Shown here one piece after another: positions 8,804 to 16,923 of a stretch of DNA of 54,287 bases (position 1 is its first letter; the number at the start of each line of letters is the position of its first letter). Both the position numbers and the translations under genes were made by a program. Under the pieces are notes generated by a model. The model ran no database searches. It worked only from the letters and a program-made list of their open reading frames with translations, and was not told where the DNA came from. Source of the DNA: Bacillota bacterium (GTDB lineage: Bacteria; Bacillota; Sulfobacillia; JAJZYS01; JAJYTV01); assembly GCA_021793315.1 (NCBI GenBank), contig JAJYSZ010000011.1:1-54287 (forward strand), in the 5' to 3' direction.

Positions 8804-8917
8804 GTCCTTCCCGCGCCCTCCGACGCGGATTTCCCTTCCCTTCCTTGATGATCTCGCTCCCCCGTCGAGGAGCATCTGGAGGGTGAACCCTCTAGAGGTT
8901 CTACCTGTCCTATCGGT
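8804..8917 (-). promoter_or_regulatory. Leader and possible sigma-28-type -10 of fliC
   Basis: On the - strand the sequence ACCGATAG (8917-8910) resembles the flagellar sigma-28 -10 element GCCGATAA, but I see no TAAA -35 at the expected 15-base spacing. The resulting leader would be about 105 nt. It carries a small hairpin (GAGGG/CCCTC with a 4-base loop) near 8880 and a purine-rich run of GGA motifs (AAGGAAGGGAAGGG, CGGAGG, GGAAGGAC) up to the start codon. No csrA or fliW gene is in the window. Confidence 0.35.
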
Positions 8918-9043
8918 CGTGGTCGGAAGATCTGGAGAAGCGAAATGCCGCCAATAGTGGCCTAGCTTCCCTATGAAGGGCGTCCATCTTGCGCTAGCGG
9001 CCTCATTCTGCCGGAAAGCTCGCCTTTGCTCCCGTTTGGTGCA

Positions 9044-9661
9044 CTAAAGCTTGCGCATAGCCTGCAGTCGCTTGCGTTCCTGGCGCAATACGTAGGCGAT
9101 GACGCGGTCCTGGTCCATCTCCTTGATCTCCATGAAGTCGCAACCGATCAGCCGGCCCCCCTGTGGCGACTCTCCCGAGCGCACGACGTACATGGTGAGA
9201 GGGATCGGGGCACCGGTCTCGAGGAAGAGCGTCGCGGAGACGATGTCCTGCTTCATGATGCCGGTGGCCGGCGGGCAGTGGGCGAGGAGGCCGCAACCGG
9301 AAAGGTCGACCGCCCGGCAGGCCGTCTCGCCAATGATGAGAGGCAGATCCACCGGCGTGCGGTGGAAGCGCCGCTTGGCGAAGCGCTCGATCATCAAAGG
9401 TTGGCGCGCGGTGACGCTGCCTTCAGCCGCCGACAGGACGTCCAGCTCGGCCACGAAGGTTGCCGTGTCGGCGTCGACGCGGGCGATGATGTGGCTGCCT
9501 GCCGGGAAGGGGACGCCGCGCCACCGCCTGCCGAGAGGGACGAACGTGAGCGTGCGCCCGTCCTGAGATGCGAGTTTTGCCGGCAGCACCACCGGGCCGT
9601 CGGGAGTGGCGCGCTCGAGGGAAACCTCGGCACCGACCGGAAACTCATGCGACTCTTCCAA
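9044..9661 (-). CDS. YcgR-like flagellar brake protein with PilZ domain
   Basis: The protein (205 aa) has two domains. Residues about 8-90 form a YcgR-N-like beta domain (FPVGAEVSLERA ... VPLGRRWRGVPFPAGSHIIA). Residues about 95-200 form a PilZ domain with the c-di-GMP-binding signatures RRFHR (97-101) and DLSGCG (119-124), the R-x3-R and D-x-S-x-x-G motifs. YcgR proteins bind c-di-GMP and slow the motor. It is transcribed divergently from the fliN-che operon. Binding residues appear intact, so it is probably a functional receptor. Confidence 0.88.
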   Translation of the reverse strand: MEESHEFPVGAEVSLERATPDGPVVLPAKLASQDGRTLTFVPLGRRWRGVPFPAGSHIIARVDADTATFVAELDVLSAAEGSVTARQPLMIERFAKRRFHRTPVDLPLIIGETACRAVDLSGCGLLAHCPPATGIMKQDIVSATLFLETGAPIPLTMYVVRSGESPQGGRLIGCDFMEIKEMDQDRVIAYVLRQERKRLQAMRKL

Positions 9662-9891
9662 ACTTGCGGCCCCCCGCTGAGGATGCTTTCAGAGGGATCA
9701 TGTGACTTCGCAGGATAAAGTCTTTGGGTAGAGAATCAGGACCGAAGTTCTTAGCCGGATCTCGCGCCCACGGTAGCAGATGGGCTAAAGTGGTTACAAG
9801 CGAGAAAGGTACATTAGGACCTATTCGACGCAGACCTCCCCATTCATGCTGCATTAACGGCGATGGCCGCTGGATCGGAGGCGATGACGAT

Positions 9892-10323
9892 ATGGCCGAA
9901 GATCCCATGCTGAGCCAGGCAGAGATCGATGCTCTGCTGCGTTCGCTGCAGGAGGAAGCACCGCAGCCGGACGCACCGGCGCAGGAGGCCGCGACCGCCG
10001 TCACGCAGACGTCCGCCCTGGCCAGGCCCAGGGCAGCGGTGCCGGCGCACGCCGCCTATGACCTGCCGCCGGGGTTCGGCCTTCTGCTCGGCGTGCAGGT
10101 TGCGCTGTCCGTGGAGATCGGCAGCACGGTGCTGGAGCTTGGGGAACTGCTGCAGCTCGGGCGCTCCTCGCTGATCGTGCTGAACGGCCGCGTCGACGCC
10201 CCCCTGATTCTGCGGATCAACGGCGTGCCCTTCGCCGAGGGCGTCGTCGTCGAGACGAACGGCCGGTACGGTCTGCGCATCACGGAACTTTTGCAGCCCG
10301 AGGAAGGAGCTAAGGCCTCTTGA
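9892..10323 (+). CDS. fliN: Flagellar motor switch protein FliN (FliY-like N-terminus)
   Basis: The C-terminal SpoA domain (VQVALSVEIGSTVLELGELL, then LIVLNGRVDAPLILRINGVP) is the C-ring FliN fold. Unlike ordinary short FliN, the N-terminus carries MLSQAEIDALL (residues 6-16), the peptide by which FliM and FliY bind CheY-P, separated by a Pro/Ala linker. It therefore looks like a reduced FliY. ATG at 9892 is chosen with GGAGG 11 bases upstream; the frame is open further 5' without similarity. Its stop overlaps the cheX TTG start. No fliM lies in the window. Confidence 0.9.
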   Translation: MAEDPMLSQAEIDALLRSLQEEAPQPDAPAQEAATAVTQTSALARPRAAVPAHAAYDLPPGFGLLLGVQVALSVEIGSTVLELGELLQLGRSSLIVLNGRVDAPLILRINGVPFAEGVVVETNGRYGLRITELLQPEEGAKAS

Positions 10324-10784
10324 ACGTCGAGTGGATCAACCCGTTCATCCGCGCCGCAAACCATGTGCTTGGCGAGACTGTTTCCTTCAGCCCCGCGGAG
10401 CTTGGCCAGCTTCAGGTGGAGGAGATACCCTACACTACGCAGGACGTCACCTGCATGCTCGGAGTGTCGGGCGTTCTGTCGGGCTCGGTGCTCTTGGGCA
10501 TGCCGGAAGCCGTGGCGACGGTCATCATCGAGCGGATGGTCGGCCAGCCCACACCCGTGTCGGACGCTCTTGGAGAGTCCGCCCTGGGCGAGGTCGTCAA
10601 CATGATCTCAGGTTCGGCCCTGCGCTTCCTCGAAAGCGCCGGCTACACCTGCACCATCACCCCGCCTGTCGTGATCCGCGGCCGGGGCGCCGTCATCTCC
10701 ACCGCGGCCAAGAAGCGGCTCGTCGTGCCCATGCGCTATGGCGACGCCCTGATGCATCTCGCCGTTTCGCTGCAGCAGGGCTGA
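10320..10784 (+). CDS. cheX: CheX-type CheY-P phosphatase
   Basis: The 154-aa protein matches the CheX/CheC/FliY phosphatase fold. It begins with the CheX N-terminal pattern NPFIRAANHVLGETV and carries one active-site helix, ESALGEVVNMISGSALRFL, containing the E-x-x-N catalytic pair. CheX dephosphorylates CheY-P and usually works as a dimer. The TTG start overlaps the fliN stop, so motor switch and phosphatase are co-translated. A CheC-like gene further down the operon gives a second candidate phosphatase. Confidence 0.85.
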   Translation: MNVEWINPFIRAANHVLGETVSFSPAELGQLQVEEIPYTTQDVTCMLGVSGVLSGSVLLGMPEAVATVIIERMVGQPTPVSDALGESALGEVVNMISGSALRFLESAGYTCTITPPVVIRGRGAVISTAAKKRLVVPMRYGDALMHLAVSLQQG

Positions 10785-10797
10785 GGAGGACTACCCG

Positions 10798-11868
10798 ATG
10801 AGGCGCATGCGTCTAGGCGAGGGAGCCGTCGGCTATACGCTCGCAGACCCCCCGACCGACGCCACCGGACGGCCGCTCGCGCCGCGCGGCACCGTAATCG
10901 ACGAGGAACTCCAGAGGCGTCTGCGGGCAGCGGGCGTCCACATAGTCTTTGTCGATGACGCCGCCTTCCAGGATCTTCAGTACTCTTCGCTGGTCTCCCC
11001 GCCGACGCTCCGCCTGGCGGCCGCCGTGTACCGCGAGGCCAGAGAGCGCCTGCAGTCGCGCCCCAACGAACCCCTGCCCTACGTGCCCTTCCTGCACCTG
11101 GCGCAGGCGGTGATCCAGGATTCCTTCGATACGCCGCTCGACATGGCCGCCGTGCTGCACCCGCAAAACCAGGCACAGCGCGACGAGATCCATGCCCTGA
11201 ATCGCGCCAGCCTCGCGGTGCGGCTGGCGCATGCCATGCGTCTGCCGCGCTACGCGAACGACCTCGCCGCCGGGGGCCTCGCCTGTGACCTCGGCATGAT
11301 GCTGGTGCCGTCGGAGATCCGGTGGCGCCAGGGGGATCTTTCCTCGGCGGACATGGAGGCCCTGCATGCCCACATCGGCTCCGGGCTGCGCCTGGTCGAG
11401 GGGAGAGAGGGCTGGACGGCCGTGACGCGCGCCGCGATCGCCCAGCACCACGAGCGGATGGACGGCAGCGGCTACCCGAACGCGCTGCGTGGCGAGGATA
11501 TCCACCCGACGGCGCGCATCCTGGCGGTCTGCGACGTCTTTTCCGCCATGCTGCTGCCACGGCCCGACAGGGAGGTCCTCTCCCCGGAGGAGGCCCTGGC
11601 CGAAGTGGATGGGGCGGCTGGCAGCCTCTTCGACTACGACACGGTCGTCGCGTTCCACCACATGGTGCCGCCGTTTCCGGTCGGGACCGAGGTGGAACTC
11701 TCGACCGGTGAGCGGGCCGTGGTGCTGCGGGTGCCCGGCAGCCTCAAGGCCCGGCCGCTCGTCCGGGTGTTCATGGACCGAGACGGCAACCGGCTGTCCG
11801 AGTTCGCCGAGCTGGACCTCAGCCAGCGCGACATGCAGGCGACAACCATCTTGCGCGTGATCGCTTAG
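10798..11868 (+). CDS. Degenerate HD-GYP domain protein in the chemotaxis operon
   Basis: The middle of this 356-aa protein (about 130-255) is an HD-GYP domain, family c-di-GMP phosphodiesterase. The signature HHERMDGSGYP (217-227) and ARILAVCDVFSAM are present. The HD dyad, normally L-H-D-I-G-K, reads ACDLGM (162-167), so a metal-binding His is Cys and the Lys is Met. An N-terminal region of about 120 aa and a C-terminal beta-rich domain (GTEVELSTGERAVVLRVPGS) flank it. Catalysis may be lost or altered, leaving a binding or sensing role. GAGGAGGAC precedes the ATG. Confidence 0.82.
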   Translation: MRRMRLGEGAVGYTLADPPTDATGRPLAPRGTVIDEELQRRLRAAGVHIVFVDDAAFQDLQYSSLVSPPTLRLAAAVYREARERLQSRPNEPLPYVPFLHLAQAVIQDSFDTPLDMAAVLHPQNQAQRDEIHALNRASLAVRLAHAMRLPRYANDLAAGGLACDLGMMLVPSEIRWRQGDLSSADMEALHAHIGSGLRLVEGREGWTAVTRAAIAQHHERMDGSGYPNALRGEDIHPTARILAVCDVFSAMLLPRPDREVLSPEEALAEVDGAAGSLFDYDTVVAFHHMVPPFPVGTEVELSTGERAVVLRVPGSLKARPLVRVFMDRDGNRLSEFAELDLSQRDMQATTILRVIA

Positions 11869-11889
11869 CTGAATCGGGGGGAAGAGGCA

Positions 11890-12249
11890 GTGGCCAAGAT
11901 CCTGGTGGTGGACGACGCCATGTTCATGCGCAGCAGACTGCGCGGACTGCTCGAAGGAGCCGGGCACACCGTCGTGGAGGCGGCGAACGGCAAGGAGGCC
12001 GTCGAGACCTATGAGCGCGAGCGGCCGGCCCTTGTGCTGATGGACGTCACGATGCCGGAGATGGACGGGCTCGAGGCCCTGAAGCGCATTCGCCAGGGCA
12101 CCCCTGCCGCGCGCGTGATCATGTGCTCCGCGCTCGGCCAACAGTCGATCGTGCTGGAAGCGATCAAGGCGGGAGCCAAGGACTTCATTGTCAAGCCATT
12201 CCGGCCGGAAAAGGTATTGGAGGCCGTCACCCGCCAGGTAGTGGGCTAG
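11890..12249 (+). CDS. cheY: Chemotaxis response regulator CheY
   Basis: This single receiver domain of 119 aa has the acidic pair D8/D9, phosphoacceptor D52 in LMDVTMPEMDG, the switch Ser S80 (MCSALGQQ) and K102 (IVKPF), all in the expected places. Phosphorylated by CheA, it binds the motor switch, probably through the EIDALL peptide of the FliN encoded upstream. The GTG start is 21 bases after the HD-GYP gene, with GGGGGGAAGAGG-type purines before it. Confidence 0.94.
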   Translation: MAKILVVDDAMFMRSRLRGLLEGAGHTVVEAANGKEAVETYERERPALVLMDVTMPEMDGLEALKRIRQGTPAARVIMCSALGQQSIVLEAIKAGAKDFIVKPFRPEKVLEAVTRQVVG

Positions 12250-12278
12250 AGGAACTCGGACTTTTCTTATTCTTACGG

Positions 12279-12284
12279 TATAAT
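12279..12284 (+). promoter_or_regulatory. Candidate vegetative promoter -10 ahead of cheW
   Basis: A perfect TATAAT sits in a short AT-rich island (TTTTCTTATTCTTACGG precedes it) inside otherwise very GC-rich DNA, 45 bases before the cheW ATG. The -35 is poor (CGGACT at 16 bases). It would give cheW-cheA and downstream genes an internal, flagellar-independent start. Confidence 0.5.
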
Positions 12285-12328
12285 TTGGTCGCCCAGGACG
12301 TGGTTATCGGGCGCCGGGGGTTGAAGCA

Positions 12329-12853
12329 ATGAGCGACGGGGACCTGCAGTTTGTGCTCTTTGAGATCGAAGGCGTCCGCTACGGCGTGGAAGTGGAGAAC
12401 GTTCTGGAAGTCATTACGCGCCCTGAGGTAAGCCAGGTGCCCTCCGCCCAGGACTTTGTCCAGGGCGTCATCAATCTGCGCGGCAAGGTCCTTCCCGTCA
12501 TGGATCTCAGGCGGCGCTTCCGCCTGGGGGGCGATTCCACCCGGTCGACCCACATCGTCATCATGCAGCTGCACAGCGAGACGGCCGGCATTGCCGTGGA
12601 CGGCGTGTCGCAGGTGGTGCGCATCCCGGTCGAGGCGATCGAGCCCCCTCCCGCCGCGATCTCCGGGCCGCAGGCGCGCTACGTCGTGGGCATCGCGAAA
12701 CTCACGGGCTTCCTCGTCGTCCTGCTGGACCTCGCTCAGGCGTTCGAGGAATCGGACCTCGCCATCGAAGCCGGCCCCAAGGCAACCCTTGGAGCCAGTC
12801 ACACGGCCACGCAGGGTCAAGCTGGGATGCGGGGGGCAGACCATGGCGAATGA
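12329..12853 (+). CDS. cheW: Chemotaxis coupling protein CheW
   Basis: CheW links receptors to the kinase CheA in the signalling array. The 174-aa protein has the two SH3-like beta barrels of the family: VLFEIEGVRYGVEVENVLEV and the hallmark GVINLRGKVLPVMDLRRRF, then VDGVSQVVRIPVEAIEPPP. The C-terminal 25 residues after the fold are low-complexity and overlap the start of cheA by 11 bases. The ATG follows a GGGGG purine stretch by 8 bases. No chemoreceptor gene is in the window. Confidence 0.94.
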   Translation: MSDGDLQFVLFEIEGVRYGVEVENVLEVITRPEVSQVPSAQDFVQGVINLRGKVLPVMDLRRRFRLGGDSTRSTHIVIMQLHSETAGIAVDGVSQVVRIPVEAIEPPPAAISGPQARYVVGIAKLTGFLVVLLDLAQAFEESDLAIEAGPKATLGASHTATQGQAGMRGADHGE

Positions 12854-14822
12854 TCTCGGCTGGTCCTTGACCGAAGACGATCGGCAGCTGTTCCTTGCCG
12901 AAGCCGAGGAGCTCGTGCAGGTGCTCGAGTCCGGTGCGCTCGCGATGGAGCAGGGCGGCATCGCCGATGACACACTCCAGGCCATGTTCCGCGCCGCGCA
13001 TACCCTGAAGGGCAATGCGGGCCTGATGGGTGAGCAGGGGCTCGCCGATCACATGCACCGTCTCGAGGCCCGCTTCGACGACCTCCGCGCGGGGCGTGTG
13101 GCGCTGACGCCCGCCATGATCCAGGCGGTGCTCTCCGGCATCGACACGATGCGGGATCTTCTGGCGATGTTCGCCCGCGGCGAGTCGCCCGCCGCGGCCC
13201 CCGAGGCGTCTTCCGCGTCGGACGTCGGGGCCGCGGCCGCCGAGGCGGAGATCGCTGACGACGTTGCGGTCATCGCGGGCCCGGCCGGGTCTGGCGGGCC
13301 GCGCTACCGCGTACGCCTCGAGGTCAGCGCGGATTGCCCCATGCCTGCCGTGCGCATCTTTCAGGCCTACCAGGCGCTCTCGCGGGCCGGCCGCATCGAG
13401 TCGAGCCAGCCTGGACAGGAGTCGCTGGCCCAGTTCCAGGGTCGTGCGGCCGAACTCCTTCTGGTGCTCGATTCCGCGGCTTCCCCGGGTTCCGGGACGG
13501 AACTGATCGCCGCGGCGCTCGAGGGCGTCGACGACATCGGCCTCGCGCGCGCCGAAGAGGAGAAGCCCCTGGCGGCTGCTCCCACCGCTGCCGGTTCCGG
13601 CTCGGGCGGTGCCGGCGAGAACCTGGAGCAGTCCGGGGCTCAGACGGTGCGCGTGCGCGTCGACCTCCTCGACCACCTGATGAATCTCGTCGGCGAGCTG
13701 GTGCTTGATCGCACGCGGGTCGCCGACCTGATCGGCCACCTCGAGGGCGGGGGCAAGGATCAGGACCAGGAAGAGATCCGCAATGAGCTCTCCCGGACCT
13801 CGGTCCATCTTGGGCGCGTCACGCTGGATCTGCAGGAGACCATCATGAAGGCCAGGATGCTGCCGATCGAGCACCTCTTCCGGCGCTATCCGCGCCTCGC
13901 CCGAGACCTCGGCCAGAAGGCGGGCAAGAAGGTCCAGTTCGAGATGACAGGTCTCGACACCGAACTCGACCGCATGGTCATGGACGAGCTCGGCGACCCT
14001 CTGACGCACCTGTTGCGCAATGCCGTGGACCACGGGATCGAGCGGGCGGAGGTGCGCAGGGCCGCCGGAAAGCCCGAGACGGGTCGGGTGCGGCTGCACG
14101 CCGGCACCGAGGAAGGCTACATCGTCATCGAGCTATCGGACGACGGCGGCGGCATCGACGTGCAGCGGGTCAAGGAGGTAGCGCTGCAGCGCGGCGTGAT
14201 CACTCCCGAGCAGGCCGAGCAGCTGACGGAGCGGGAAGCCCAGGAGCTGATCTTCGCGCCGGGCTTCTCGACGGCGAGCCAGGTTACCGAGATCTCCGGG
14301 CGAGGCGTGGGGCTCGACGCCGTACGCAGCTCGCTCGAGCGCCTGTCGGGTCTGATCGAGATCGTGAGTCAGCGCGGTGAGGGCACCACCTTCCGGCTGC
14401 GCATACCGCTCACCCTGGCGATCATGCGAGCCCTTTTGGTGCGCACCGGCGAGGAGATCTACGCCTTGCCGCTCAGCGCGGTGCGCCAGATCGTCAAGCT
14501 CACCGAGACCAACGTCCAACAGACCTACGGGCGTTCCCTGCTGGCGGACCGTGGCCAGCTGATACCCCTGCAGGGACTCTCCAAGCTCTACAGCGGGCCG
14601 GAGCGCGCGGACGAGAGCTTCGCCGTCGTCGTGGGCAGCGGCCGCCAGCAGATCGCCCTCAGGGTGGAGGCGCTCCTGGGGGAACAGGAGATCGTGCTCA
14701 AGTCGTTCGGAGACTTCCTCGGCGCTGTGCCGGGCCTCACCGGCGCGACCATCCTGGGCGACGGCCAACTGGCCCTCGTGACGGACGTGCGCTTCTTCCT
14801 GCAGGGCAAGGAGGCCTCATGA
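12843..14822 (+). CDS. cheA: Chemotaxis histidine kinase CheA
   Basis: All CheA modules are visible in 659 aa: HPt domain P1 with phospho-site H53 (FRAAHTLKGNAG), a P2-like CheY/CheB-binding region (RYRVRLEVSADCPMPAVRIF), the P3 dimerisation helices (RVDLLDHLMNLVGELVLDRT), the HATPase P4 with N box HLLRNAVDHGIE, G1 DDGGGID and G2 GRGVGLDAV, and the CheW-like P5 (EEIYALPLSAVRQIVKL). ATG at 12843 is chosen because the HPt begins right after it; the frame is open much further 5' inside cheW but that is a shadow. It ends in an ATGA overlap with the CheC-like gene. Confidence 0.96.
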   Translation: MANDLGWSLTEDDRQLFLAEAEELVQVLESGALAMEQGGIADDTLQAMFRAAHTLKGNAGLMGEQGLADHMHRLEARFDDLRAGRVALTPAMIQAVLSGIDTMRDLLAMFARGESPAAAPEASSASDVGAAAAEAEIADDVAVIAGPAGSGGPRYRVRLEVSADCPMPAVRIFQAYQALSRAGRIESSQPGQESLAQFQGRAAELLLVLDSAASPGSGTELIAAALEGVDDIGLARAEEEKPLAAAPTAAGSGSGGAGENLEQSGAQTVRVRVDLLDHLMNLVGELVLDRTRVADLIGHLEGGGKDQDQEEIRNELSRTSVHLGRVTLDLQETIMKARMLPIEHLFRRYPRLARDLGQKAGKKVQFEMTGLDTELDRMVMDELGDPLTHLLRNAVDHGIERAEVRRAAGKPETGRVRLHAGTEEGYIVIELSDDGGGIDVQRVKEVALQRGVITPEQAEQLTEREAQELIFAPGFSTASQVTEISGRGVGLDAVRSSLERLSGLIEIVSQRGEGTTFRLRIPLTLAIMRALLVRTGEEIYALPLSAVRQIVKLTETNVQQTYGRSLLADRGQLIPLQGLSKLYSGPERADESFAVVVGSGRQQIALRVEALLGEQEIVLKSFGDFLGAVPGLTGATILGDGQLALVTDVRFFLQGKEAS

Positions 14823-15337
14823 GGCAGGGTGCCGATCCGCACGCGCTCGGCCCCGTGCTTGCCGACCTGCTCGGCGTGCCGGTGGAGCTGAGCGAGCAGG
14901 GCCGGCAGGCAATCGCCCTGCGCGAGCTGCCGAATCTGGCCGGGCCACCCGAGGAACCGTCCGTGGCGGTCTACCTGAGCGATGAGAACGGACGCGGGGC
15001 GCAGGTCCTGCTTCTCTTCCCGCTCCCCGATGCCCGGGCGCTCGGAGATCTCATGCTTGGCGAGGGCGCGGGCCCCGAGGAGATCCTCGATGCCTGCCGC
15101 GAGATCGGCAATGTCATCGCGGGCCGCTTCCTGTCGGATCTGGCCGACGCGGAGAGCGGCCGTCTGACGCCGACGCCGCCGCTTTCCACGGTGGACATGG
15201 CCGGAGCGGTGATCAGCTCGGTCCTTGCGAGCTCCCCCAGCGGAACCGGCGTCGTCAGTCTCCGCATCCGGATGCATGCCGGCGATCGCCGCATCTGCGC
15301 GACGCTCATCCTTCTGCGCATGGAGGCCGGCAGGTGA
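14819..15337 (+). CDS. cheC: CheC-like CheY-P phosphatase / CheD partner
   Basis: The 172-aa protein has one clear CheC-family active-site helix, ACREIGNVIAGRFLSDLAD, with the E-x-x-N pair. The N-terminal half (LADLLGVPVELSEQGRQAIA), where classical CheC has a second centre, lacks it. CheC binds CheD, and cheD is the next gene with a GTGA overlap, which supports the assignment. It may act mainly through CheD rather than as a strong phosphatase. The start overlaps the cheA stop. Confidence 0.82.
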   Translation: MRQGADPHALGPVLADLLGVPVELSEQGRQAIALRELPNLAGPPEEPSVAVYLSDENGRGAQVLLLFPLPDARALGDLMLGEGAGPEEILDACREIGNVIAGRFLSDLADAESGRLTPTPPLSTVDMAGAVISSVLASSPSGTGVVSLRIRMHAGDRRICATLILLRMEAGR

Positions 15338-15813
15338 GCCGCGCCTTGCCGGTCGGACTGGGCGAGGTCCGGCTGAGCCGAGACCAGTCCGAGCAGCTCT
15401 GCGTCTTCGGCCTCGGCTCCTGCGTTGCGGTCTTTCTTTATGCCCCGTCGGTGCAGGCGGTGGCGGCCGCGCACGTCGTCCTGCCGAAGAGCCCGCAATC
15501 GTCCCCGGGCGACGGATCCGAGCCCGGCCGTTACGCGGATCGCGCCGTGCCGCTGCTCATTGCCGAAATGGCCAGGGCGGGGGTTCCGAAATCTGCCCTG
15601 CGGGCCGCAATCGCCGGTGGGGCTGCGGTGCTCGGCTTCACCAGCGCGATCGGCGAGCAGAACATCCAGGCGGTCCGCCGCGAGCTGCTGCGACTCGGCA
15701 TCCCGATCGAGCAGGAGGACGTAGGCGGCAGCCGGGGCCGCTCGGTCATCTTCGACGCCGGGCAGCGGCGGCTCGATGTGCGCGTGCTGGCGGCCCCCAA
15801 CGTCAACATCTGA
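15334..15813 (+). CDS. cheD: Chemoreceptor glutamine deamidase CheD
   Basis: CheD deamidates receptor glutamines and is regulated by CheC. The catalytic Cys is C30 in FGLGSCVAVFLYAP and the His is H47 in AAAHVVLPKS, with the usual spacing. AIAGGAAVLGF and the terminal fold elements follow. At 159 aa the length is normal. Translation is coupled to the upstream cheC-like gene by a GTG start overlapping its stop. Confidence 0.93.
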   Translation: MSRALPVGLGEVRLSRDQSEQLCVFGLGSCVAVFLYAPSVQAVAAAHVVLPKSPQSSPGDGSEPGRYADRAVPLLIAEMARAGVPKSALRAAIAGGAAVLGFTSAIGEQNIQAVRRELLRLGIPIEQEDVGGSRGRSVIFDAGQRRLDVRVLAAPNVNI

Positions 15814-15855
15814 CCTTTCGCCCGAGTTCCGCCGCCCTGCAGGAGGTTCGACGAT

Positions 15856-16923
15856 ATGCTTCAGGGTACCGTGCGCGTCCTCATCTGCGACGACTCCGCC
15901 GTCGCCCGCCAGTTCATCGCGCGTGCCGTGGAGGGCGTGCCGGGCATCGAAATCGCCGGCCGGGCGGGCAGCGGCGAGGAGGCCCTGCGCATGGTGGGCC
16001 TCCTGAAGCCGGATGTCATCACAATGGATGTCGAGATGCCCGGCATGGGCGGCATCGAGGCGGTGCGGCAGATCATGCGGGCGGCGCCGACGCCGATCCT
16101 GATGGTCTCAAGCCTGACGCACGAAGGCAGCCGCGTGACGATGGAGGCCCTGAACGCCGGTGCGCTGGACTTCGTGGCGAAGCCGGCGAACCAGGAAGCA
16201 GCGCAGCATCTCGCCGGCGTTGTGGCGGAGAAGCTGCTCCAACTGGGCGAGCGCGGCAGGCAGGCTCTCGTGCTGCACAGCCGGCCGGCCATCTCCCCAG
16301 CCCAGCCAAGGGCGGTCACATCTCCCGCACCAGTGCCTTATGGCGCACACACGCCTCTTGTCATCATCGGTTCCTCCACAGGCGGTCCCAGGGCTTTGTT
16401 CAGTGTCGTGCCGCGGCTGCCCAGCCACTTCCGTCCGGCCGTACTGATCGTCCAGCACATGCCGCCGGGGTTCACGAAGTCCCTCGCGGACCGCCTGCAC
16501 GAGCAGGGCCCCTTGCCGGTACGGGAAGCCGAGGACGGCGAGGAACTGCGCGACGGCGTCGTGCGCGTGGCGCCCGCGGGTCATCACATGGTGGTGGCGG
16601 GCAGGCTCCTGAAGCTTCAGGACACGCCGAGCGAGCACGGCGTGCGCCCCGCCGTGGACGTCACGCTGCGCACCGCGGCCGCGAGCTATTCCGGGCCCGT
16701 CGTGGCGGCCATCCTCACGGGCATGGGCCGCGACGGCACGGAAGGTGCCCGCCGCGTCCACGAGGCGGGCGGGCGCGTGATCGCCGAGTCCGAGCGCACG
16801 GCGCTCATCTATGGCATGCCGAAGTCGGTCGTCGAGGCAGGCGTCGCCGACAGCATCGCCGACCTCGGCAATGTCGTGGACGAGATCGTGCGTTTCGTGG
16901 AGGAGGTATCCCGTGGCCACTGA
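15856..16923 (+). CDS. cheB: Chemotaxis methylesterase CheB
   Basis: CheB removes methyl groups from receptors. The N-terminal receiver domain has D12/D13, phospho-site D58 (ITMDVEMPG) and K109 (FVAKP). After a Pro-rich linker the esterase domain shows catalytic S174 (GSSTGGP), H201 (VQHMPPGFTKSLADRL) and D293 (TGMGRDG). All three catalytic residues are intact in 355 aa. AGGAGG lies 9 bases before the ATG. The end overlaps cheR by 11 bases. Confidence 0.95.
   Translation: MLQGTVRVLICDDSAVARQFIARAVEGVPGIEIAGRAGSGEEALRMVGLLKPDVITMDVEMPGMGGIEAVRQIMRAAPTPILMVSSLTHEGSRVTMEALNAGALDFVAKPANQEAAQHLAGVVAEKLLQLGERGRQALVLHSRPAISPAQPRAVTSPAPVPYGAHTPLVIIGSSTGGPRALFSVVPRLPSHFRPAVLIVQHMPPGFTKSLADRLHEQGPLPVREAEDGEELRDGVVRVAPAGHHMVVAGRLLKLQDTPSEHGVRPAVDVTLRTAAASYSGPVVAAILTGMGRDGTEGARRVHEAGGRVIAESERTALIYGMPKSVVEAGVADSIADLGNVVDEIVRFVEEVSRGH

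Noticed and set aside
12456-12842. A long upstream extension of cheA in the same frame
   Set aside because: It lies inside cheW, is Arg/Ser-rich without domain similarity, and the HPt domain begins right after the ATG at 12843.
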